NCBI GenBank assembly: GCA_902373525.1
Contig: CABKMN010000073.1
Coordinates: 1 to 10,856 of the forward strand
Source of the DNA: an uncultured Bilophila sp.
Lineage (GTDB): Bacteria; Desulfobacterota; Desulfovibrionia; Desulfovibrionales; Desulfovibrionaceae
DNA length: 10,856 bases
Reading direction: 5' to 3'
How positions within the stretch are numbered: position 1 is the first letter of the stretch; each line of letters opens with the position of its first letter. A model generated the notes under the pieces. The model worked only from the letters and a program-made list of their open reading frames with translations, made no database searches and was not told the DNA's origin. Both the position numbers and the translations under genes were made by a program. Below are positions 6,504 through 10,856 of the stretch, piece by piece.

Positions 6504-7295
6504 TTACTCCATATCCACCGCCTTCTTCAGGGCGGCGACCTCGGCGGAGGTCAGTTCCCGGACCTCGCCGGGGCGCATGACGCCGAGGCGCAGCGGCCCC
6601 TGCGCGACGCGGACGAGCCGGAGGATGGTCAGGCCGAGATCGCGGCACATGCGGCGGATTTGGCGGTTCAGGCCCTGATGCAGCGTCATTTCGAGCAGGG
6701 TCCCGCGCTGGCCCGTGGGCGCGTCGGCGTCGCGGGAACGCCCGGAGAGATCGTGTACGCTCCCCGGCAGGACACGGACCTCCACCGGCGCGAGCTTCTC
6801 GCCCTCGGCAAGCGTCATGCCCCTGCGCATGGCGTCGAGGGCGCGGTCGGGCACCTTGTCCCGGACGAGCACGCGGTAGACGCGGGGCATGTGGTGCCGG
6901 GGATGCACCACGCGGTTCGTCAGCTCGCCGTCGTCGGTGATGAGGACCAGCCCTTCCGAAAAAAAGTCGAGCCGTCCGGCGGGGTAGAGGCGGCGGGATT
7001 TCCATTGCGCGGGAACGAGATCGAGCACGGTGGTCCGGCCCTCGGGATCGTAGGCCGTGGACACCACCCGCACGGGCTTGTGCAGCAGCAGGTAGCAGGG
7101 GGCCTGTGCGGCGGCGCGGATCGGCTTGCCGTCCACCTCCAGCGTGTCCGTGCCGGGAAGGACCTGAAGGCCGGGGGAGGCCACGACCTCGCCGTTGACC
7201 TTCACGCGTCCGGCGGCCACCAGCTCGTCGGCGCGCCGACGGGAACAGACGCCGGCATCGGCCAGCGCCTTGTTGATTCGTACTGTCTTTTCCAT
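6504..7295 (-). CDS. 23S rRNA pseudouridine synthase, RsuA/RluB/RluF family (RluF-like)
   Basis: Isomerises a specific uridine in 23S rRNA to pseudouridine. The 263-residue protein has an N-terminal S4 RNA-binding domain (about 3-50, VRINKALADAGVCSRRRADE and GRVKVNG). The catalytic domain follows, with the family signature PAGRLDFFSEGLVLIT and catalytic D110. The later HQGLNRQIRRMC motif resembles RluF (E. coli U2604 enzyme) more than RluB or RsuA, so RluF-like is my best subgroup guess. The exact target base is inferred. The C-terminus (LGVMRPGEVRELTSAEVAAL) also resembles RluF, but the long basic tail of E. coli RluF is absent. The ATG at 7295 is preceded by AGGAG four bases upstream, a tight but usable spacing. 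It is divergent from msbA and probably forms a single-gene unit closed by the hairpin at 6451-6496. Confidence 0.93.
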   Translation of the reverse strand: MEKTVRINKALADAGVCSRRRADELVAAGRVKVNGEVVASPGLQVLPGTDTLEVDGKPIRAAAQAPCYLLLHKPVRVVSTAYDPEGRTTVLDLVPAQWKSRRLYPAGRLDFFSEGLVLITDDGELTNRVVHPRHHMPRVYRVLVRDKVPDRALDAMRRGMTLAEGEKLAPVEVRVLPGSVHDLSGRSRDADAPTGQRGTLLEMTLHQGLNRQIRRMCRDLGLTILRLVRVAQGPLRLGVMRPGEVRELTSAEVAALKKAVDME

Positions 7296-7349
7296 GATAC
7301 TCCTGAATGCGCGTCCGTGTGCGGCGTCCGGCTACGGCGGGATTCTCCG

Positions 7350-7379
7350 CTGGCGCTTGGTGATAATGTGGGCTAGACT
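7350..7379 (+). promoter_or_regulatory. Candidate promoter for msbA
   Basis: CTGGCG (7350-7355), 18 bases, then TAGACT (7374-7379; four of six -10 consensus bases). Transcription would begin near 7386, leaving a very short leader that just includes the Shine-Dalgarno. An alternative -10 is GATAAT at 7362-7367, but it has no acceptable -35. Confidence 0.3.
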
Positions 7380-7390
7380 GCCTTTTCGTC

Positions 7391-7396
7391 AAGGAA
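7391..7396 (+). promoter_or_regulatory. Ribosome binding site that decides the msbA start
   Basis: AAGGAA lies one base before the ATG at 7398 but seven bases before the in-frame ATG at 7404. Only the second spacing is suitable, so translation should start at 7404, two codons later than the longest reading. Confidence 0.7.
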
Positions 7397-7403
7397 TATG
7401 CGA

Positions 7404-9230
7404 ATGAGTAAAAAGAAAGAGACCTCCGCGGAACGTTCCGAACGCCGCAAAAAGGAACTCCGGCTGGCCCTGCGGGTGTTCCGGTACTTCCTGCCGTACA
7501 AGTGGGCGATGTTCGTGGCTCTGCTGGCCTCCGGCGTGGTGTCCGCCACCACGGCGGGCACGGCGTGGCTGATCAAGCCCGCGCTGGACGACATTTTCAT
7601 CCGGCAGGACGCCACGGCGCTCGTGTACGTGCCGCTGGCCTTCATCGTCCTGACCGCCCTGAAGGGCGGCGGGCGCTACCTCCAGAACTGGTGCATGCAC
7701 TACAGCGCGCTGCGCGTGCTGGAAACCATGCGTCAGGAACTGTTCGGCAAGATCATCACCCTGCCCCTGCACTTCTACGAAGCCTCGCAGGTGGGCGCGC
7801 TCATGTCGCGGGTGATCAACGACGTGGGCATGATCCGGCAAAGCCTGCCCGCATTCATCCAGATCATCCGGCAGGTGATCACCATGATCGGCCTGCTGTA
7901 CGTGGTCTTCCAACAGAATTTCGAGCTGGCCTGCTGGGCCATGATCGTGCTGCCCGTGGCCGCGTTCCCGCTGTCCCTGTTCAGCCGGGCGCTCCGCCGC
8001 TACGGGCGCAAGAACGCCGAAGTCAACGCCAGCATCTCCAGCATGTTGCAGGAACTCCTCAGCGGCGTCCGGGTGATCAAGGCCTTCGCCACCGAGAAGC
8101 AGGAAACCGCCCGCTTCAACAAGGAGAACGCCCGCATCATTTCCATCAACTTCCGCCAGTCCTGCGTGTCCGAACTGTCGTCCCCGGTGATGGAGCTCAT
8201 CGGTTCGCTCGGCATCGGGCTGGTCATCTGGTACGGGGGCCGCGAGGTCATTCAGGGCGACATGACGCCGGGCGCGTTCTTCGCCTTCATCGGCGCGCTC
8301 GCCATGCTCTACACGCCCTTCAAGTCCCTGAACGGCGCGAACATGAACGTCCAGAACGCCCTTGCCGGGGCGGAGCGCGTGTTCGCCATCCTCGACGATC
8401 CCGCGCTCAGGACCGAACACGGCGGCACCCTGCCGCTGGACGGGCCGTTCCGGGAGCTGACGTTCCGCAACGTGAGCCTGCATTACGGCGACGAACACGC
8501 GCCCGCGCTGCGCGACGTCTCGCTCACGGTGAAGGCCGGGGAACGCATCGCCTTCGTCGGACCGTCCGGGGCGGGCAAGACCACGCTCGTGAACCTGATC
8601 CCCCGCTTCTACGACCCGCAGCGCGGGGAAATCCTCCTGAACGGCAAGCCGCTCGCGGACTATTCGCTGGCGTCCCTGCGGCGTTCCGTATCGATGGTGT
8701 CGCAGGACGCCTTCCTGTTCGACACGACCATCGCCGAAAACATCGCCTACGGGCGCGATCCGTCCGGGCCGCCGGACATGGAGCGCGTGCGCGCCGCCGC
8801 ACGGGCCGCCTATGCCGACGGCTTCATCTCCGAACTGCCCGAGGGCTACGAAACGCCCATCGGCGAACGCGGGGTCCGGCTCTCCGGCGGGCAGAAGCAG
8901 CGCATCACCATCGCCCGCGCCCTGCTCAAGGACGCGCCCCTGCTCATTCTGGACGAGGCCACCAGCGCCCTCGATTCCGAATCCGAACACATGGTCCAGA
9001 AGGCGCTCGACAACCTCATGCTCAACCGTACCAGCCTGATCATCGCGCATCGGCTTTCCACCATCCTCGAAGCGGATCGCATCGTGGTCATGGAATGCGG
9101 GCGCATCGTCGACATCGGACGGCACGAGGAACTGCTCGGGCGCTGCGAACTCTATACCCGTCTGTACAACATGCAGTTCCGCGCGCACGAAGACCTTTCC
9201 GCGTGCGGGGCCGCTCCCGTGGAGTCCTGA
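7404..9230 (+). CDS. msbA: MsbA-type lipid A/lipopolysaccharide export ABC transporter
   Basis: Homodimeric inner-membrane exporter, permease and ATPase in one chain, that flips lipid A-core to the periplasmic leaflet. The 608-residue length fits the family. The six-helix transmembrane domain spans about residues 30-310, with hydrophobic segments near 33-58, 72-90, 152-205 and 260-310. The nucleotide-binding domain has Walker A GPSGAGKT (386-393), Q-loop VSQD, signature LSGGQ (493-497), Walker B LLILDE (513-518) and switch H549 in IIAHRLSTI. All catalytic residues are present. The start at 7404 (MSKKKET) is preferred to 7398 on ribosome-site spacing. The next gene, a lipid A-type acyltransferase, overlaps the stop by one base (TGATG), which supports lipid A as cargo. 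Other type-I exporters of lipids share this architecture, so the cargo rests mainly on context and overall resemblance. Confidence 0.92.
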   Translation: MSKKKETSAERSERRKKELRLALRVFRYFLPYKWAMFVALLASGVVSATTAGTAWLIKPALDDIFIRQDATALVYVPLAFIVLTALKGGGRYLQNWCMHYSALRVLETMRQELFGKIITLPLHFYEASQVGALMSRVINDVGMIRQSLPAFIQIIRQVITMIGLLYVVFQQNFELACWAMIVLPVAAFPLSLFSRALRRYGRKNAEVNASISSMLQELLSGVRVIKAFATEKQETARFNKENARIISINFRQSCVSELSSPVMELIGSLGIGLVIWYGGREVIQGDMTPGAFFAFIGALAMLYTPFKSLNGANMNVQNALAGAERVFAILDDPALRTEHGGTLPLDGPFRELTFRNVSLHYGDEHAPALRDVSLTVKAGERIAFVGPSGAGKTTLVNLIPRFYDPQRGEILLNGKPLADYSLASLRRSVSMVSQDAFLFDTTIAENIAYGRDPSGPPDMERVRAAARAAYADGFISELPEGYETPIGERGVRLSGGQKQRITIARALLKDAPLLILDEATSALDSESEHMVQKALDNLMLNRTSLIIAHRLSTILEADRIVVMECGRIVDIGRHEELLGRCELYTRLYNMQFRAHEDLSACGAAPVES

Positions 9231-10792
9231 TGTCCCGTTCCGGCAACTCGCTGATGAGCCTCCTGTCCGCGCCCGTGTACCGGCTGTACCGTTTGTGGTG
9301 CCGGTCCCTGCGCTATACCGAAATCAACCGCGCCGCCATCGAAACGACCACTGATCTGGGCCGCCCCGTGGTCCTGAGCCTGTGGCACGACGAGCTGTTC
9401 CCGCTCATTTACCTCAAACGGCGGCTCAACATCATCGCGCTGGTCAGCCAGAGCGACGACGGCGACCTCCTCGCCGGGGTACTGGAGCGCATGGGCCTCG
9501 AAACCGCGCGCGGTTCCAGCTCGCGCGGCGGGGTGAAGGCGCTGCTCGCCGCCGCCCGGCGCATGCGCGAGGCCGGCCTGTGCGGCTGCGTGACCGTGGA
9601 CGGCCCGCGCGGTCCGCGCCACGAGGTCAAGGAAGGCGCGATTTTCCTCGCCTGCCGGGCCGATGCGCCCATCGTGCCCATTCGCCTGTTCATGGAACGG
9701 CGGAAGCTCTTCAGGAGCTGGGACCGATTCCAGCTTCCCCTGCCGTTCAGCCGGGTGACGATGGTGTGCGGCGACGCCTACCGCGTCGAGTGCGACCTTC
9801 ACGATCCCGACGCCGTGGCCCGCGAGTGCCGCCGTCTTGAGGATATTCTCAACGGTCTCACGCCCCCGGAGACGAAGCCCGAGCCCTCGCCGTTCCAACG
9901 TTTCGGAACCCTCCTGTCCGACACGACGTGCCGCGTCAGTTACGGGTTCGCCCGCCTGATCGCCAAACTCGGCTTTTCCGGCATCCGTTCGTTCGGCAAG
10001 GGGCTGGGGGCGGCGTTCTGGGCCTGCCTGCCGTCCCGCCGCCGTCTCGCCGCCGGCAACATCGCCTCGCATCTCGATCTCTCCCCCGCCACGGCGGAGT
10101 CGCTGGCCCGCGCCAGCTTCACGCACAACGCCCGGTCGTTCCTCGAAGCCGTGCTCGCGCCGGATTTCGGTCTGGATCATCCGCTGCTCGACGTCGAGCG
10201 TCCCGACCTGCTGGAACGCCTCAAGCGCGGCGAGCGTCCCGCGGTCATCACGACGGGACATTTCGGCGCATGGGAGCTGCTTGCCAGCCTGCTCGGGGAC
10301 GTTTCCGACCATCCCCGTCTGACCGTGGTGCGGACGTACAAGAACAGGGTGCTGCATTACGTGTCCACCCGCCTGCGTTCCAGCCGCGGGGCCGAGGTCT
10401 TCGGGCACCGCGAAGCCGCGTTCCCGGTCCTGCGCGCGCTCCGCAAAAACGGCTACGCCGCCTTTCTCGCGGACCACAACACCAGCCGGAGCGAAGCGGT
10501 CTTTCTGCCCTTCCTCGGGGAGGAGGCCGCGGTCAACAAGGGCCCGGCGGTACTCGCCGTGCGCGGCAAGGCGCTGGTCTGGCCCATCTATCTGATGCGC
10601 GACGGGGACCGTTACCGTCTGGTCATCGAAGAGCCGTTGGACACGCTCCGTCTTGAAGGCGACGCCGACGCCAAGACGCTGGCGGTCGCCGAATTGTACA
10701 CCGACTCCATCGCGCGCATGGTCCGCCGTGCGCCCGATCAGTGGTTCTGGATGCACAACCGCTGGAAGACCAAGCGGGTGATGGACGACTGA
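9230..10792 (+). CDS. Fused DUF374 and LpxL/HtrB-type acyltransferase
   Basis: A 520-residue protein joining two acyltransferase-like domains that are usually separate proteins. Residues about 10-205 form a DUF374 domain, related to lysophospholipid acyltransferases. It has SLWHDELFPLIY (H53), SQSDDGDLLAGVLERMG, GSSSRGGVKAL and the diagnostic VDGPRGPRHEVKEGA (D124-P129). A proline/glutamate-rich linker (TPPETKPEPSP, about 210-222) follows. Residues about 230-515 are an LpxL/HtrB-like late lipid A acyltransferase with the H-x4-E catalytic pair H344/E349 in TTGHFGAWELL. It also has ALRKNGYAAFLADHN, FLPFLGEEAAVNKGPAVLA and the terminal PDQWFWMHNRWKTK. Both domains look complete. The start overlaps the msbA stop by one base, with GGAG five bases upstream, so translation is coupled. 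The likely role is secondary acylation of lipid A just before MsbA-mediated flipping. The job of the DUF374 half is unknown. The LpxL assignment is firm at family level; the acyl chain and position are not readable. Confidence 0.9.
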   Translation: MSRSGNSLMSLLSAPVYRLYRLWCRSLRYTEINRAAIETTTDLGRPVVLSLWHDELFPLIYLKRRLNIIALVSQSDDGDLLAGVLERMGLETARGSSSRGGVKALLAAARRMREAGLCGCVTVDGPRGPRHEVKEGAIFLACRADAPIVPIRLFMERRKLFRSWDRFQLPLPFSRVTMVCGDAYRVECDLHDPDAVARECRRLEDILNGLTPPETKPEPSPFQRFGTLLSDTTCRVSYGFARLIAKLGFSGIRSFGKGLGAAFWACLPSRRRLAAGNIASHLDLSPATAESLARASFTHNARSFLEAVLAPDFGLDHPLLDVERPDLLERLKRGERPAVITTGHFGAWELLASLLGDVSDHPRLTVVRTYKNRVLHYVSTRLRSSRGAEVFGHREAAFPVLRALRKNGYAAFLADHNTSRSEAVFLPFLGEEAAVNKGPAVLAVRGKALVWPIYLMRDGDRYRLVIEEPLDTLRLEGDADAKTLAVAELYTDSIARMVRRAPDQWFWMHNRWKTKRVMDD

Positions 10793-10796
10793 GGAA

Positions 10797-10856
10797 AAAT
10801 TGGAGGGGGGAGGGGGAAACTTTCTAGAGAAAGTTTCCCCCTCCCCCCTCCAATTT
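10797..10856 (+). terminator. Perfect 29-base-pair hairpin after the acyltransferase gene
   Basis: Arms 10797-10825 and 10828-10856 are exact reverse complements around a two-base centre (AG), starting four bases after the TGA stop. The G-rich arm comes first, and the tip AACTTTCT/AGAAAGTT is shared with the hairpin at 3113-3166. The window ends with the right arm, so a following T-run cannot be judged. It probably ends or protects the msbA-acyltransferase transcript. Confidence 0.75.

Larger units (their letters stand above)
7296..7403. promoter_or_regulatory. Divergent promoter region between the pseudouridine synthase gene and msbA
   Basis: This 108-base gap is the only place in the window where transcription diverges, so promoters for both directions should lie here or just inside the genes. 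The minus-strand Shine-Dalgarno AGGAG is at 7304-7300. The segment 7361-7379 is AT-richer than its surroundings and holds GATAAT (7362-7367) and TAGACT (7374-7379). I cannot name a minus-strand promoter with confidence. Confidence 0.45.

Noticed and set aside
6959..6965. Run of seven A (seven T on the coding strand) in the pseudouridine synthase gene as a slippage or frameshift site
   Set aside because: The frame continues through it into intact downstream motifs, and neither alternative frame gives a sensible product.
7389..9188. A 599-codon open frame antisense to msbA
   Set aside because: Low-complexity H/G/E/D-rich translation, no family motifs; explained by the composition of msbA.
9152..10756. 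A 534-codon open frame antisense to the acyltransferase fusion
   Set aside because: Same composition effect; no recognisable motif and no ribosome site.
7502..10792. Reading the acyltransferase as the end of a 1096-residue protein starting inside msbA
   Set aside because: Everything before 9230 in that frame overlaps msbA and is arginine/proline/histidine-rich noise. The ATG at 9230 has a Shine-Dalgarno and starts the DUF374 domain.

Overview
The window is a GC-rich stretch from a Gram-negative bacterium. The lipid A flippase and the lipid A-type acyltransferase at the right end require an outer membrane with lipopolysaccharide. Protein style, GC content and the long G/C-armed hairpins after genes suggest a deltaproteobacterial sulfate reducer of the Desulfovibrionaceae type. 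That placement is an impression from the sequence, not a demonstrated assignment. All seven protein genes look intact, and there is no tRNA, rRNA, CRISPR array, transposase or phage gene.

Layout. Genes from 71 to 7295 are read on the minus strand, and genes from 7404 to 10792 on the plus strand. In transcription order, the minus strand carries: an RluF-like 23S rRNA pseudouridine synthase (7295-6504); a hairpin and intergenic repeat; a putative promoter; a three-gene unit of pyridoxal/pyridoxamine kinase (6131-5208), glutamate racemase (5169-4261) and a PLP-dependent alanine-glyoxylate-type aminotransferase (4264-3170); a second hairpin and repeat; and the competence DNA channel ComEC (2770-71). 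The plus strand carries an MsbA-type lipid A exporter (7404-9230). Overlapping it by one base is an unusual two-domain acyltransferase (9230-10792), in which a DUF374 domain is fused to an LpxL/HtrB-type domain. A long perfect hairpin follows it at the window's right edge. A short divergent promoter region (7296-7403) separates the two strands' gene sets.

Function. The right-hand pair is an outer-membrane lipid module: acylation of lipid A and its flipping across the inner membrane. The middle unit joins peptidoglycan precursor supply (D-glutamate) to vitamin B6 salvage and a PLP enzyme. The kinase can make the cofactor that the aminotransferase needs, and racemase and aminotransferase are coupled by an ATGA overlap. 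ComEC and the pseudouridine synthase look like separate transcription units.

The most interesting non-coding signal is a family of intergenic elements. Each full copy consists of a long G-rich/C-rich hairpin with a conserved tip just after a stop codon, then a pyrimidine-rich spacer, a conserved 22-base block (3059-3080 and 6400-6421, identical) and a second small hairpin. Part of the same element seems to lie at the left edge in the opposite orientation, and the right edge ends in the same kind of hairpin. A palindrome close to the ParB site parS lies just upstream of comEC. No wholly new defence or mobile system is evident; the coding content is mostly housekeeping.
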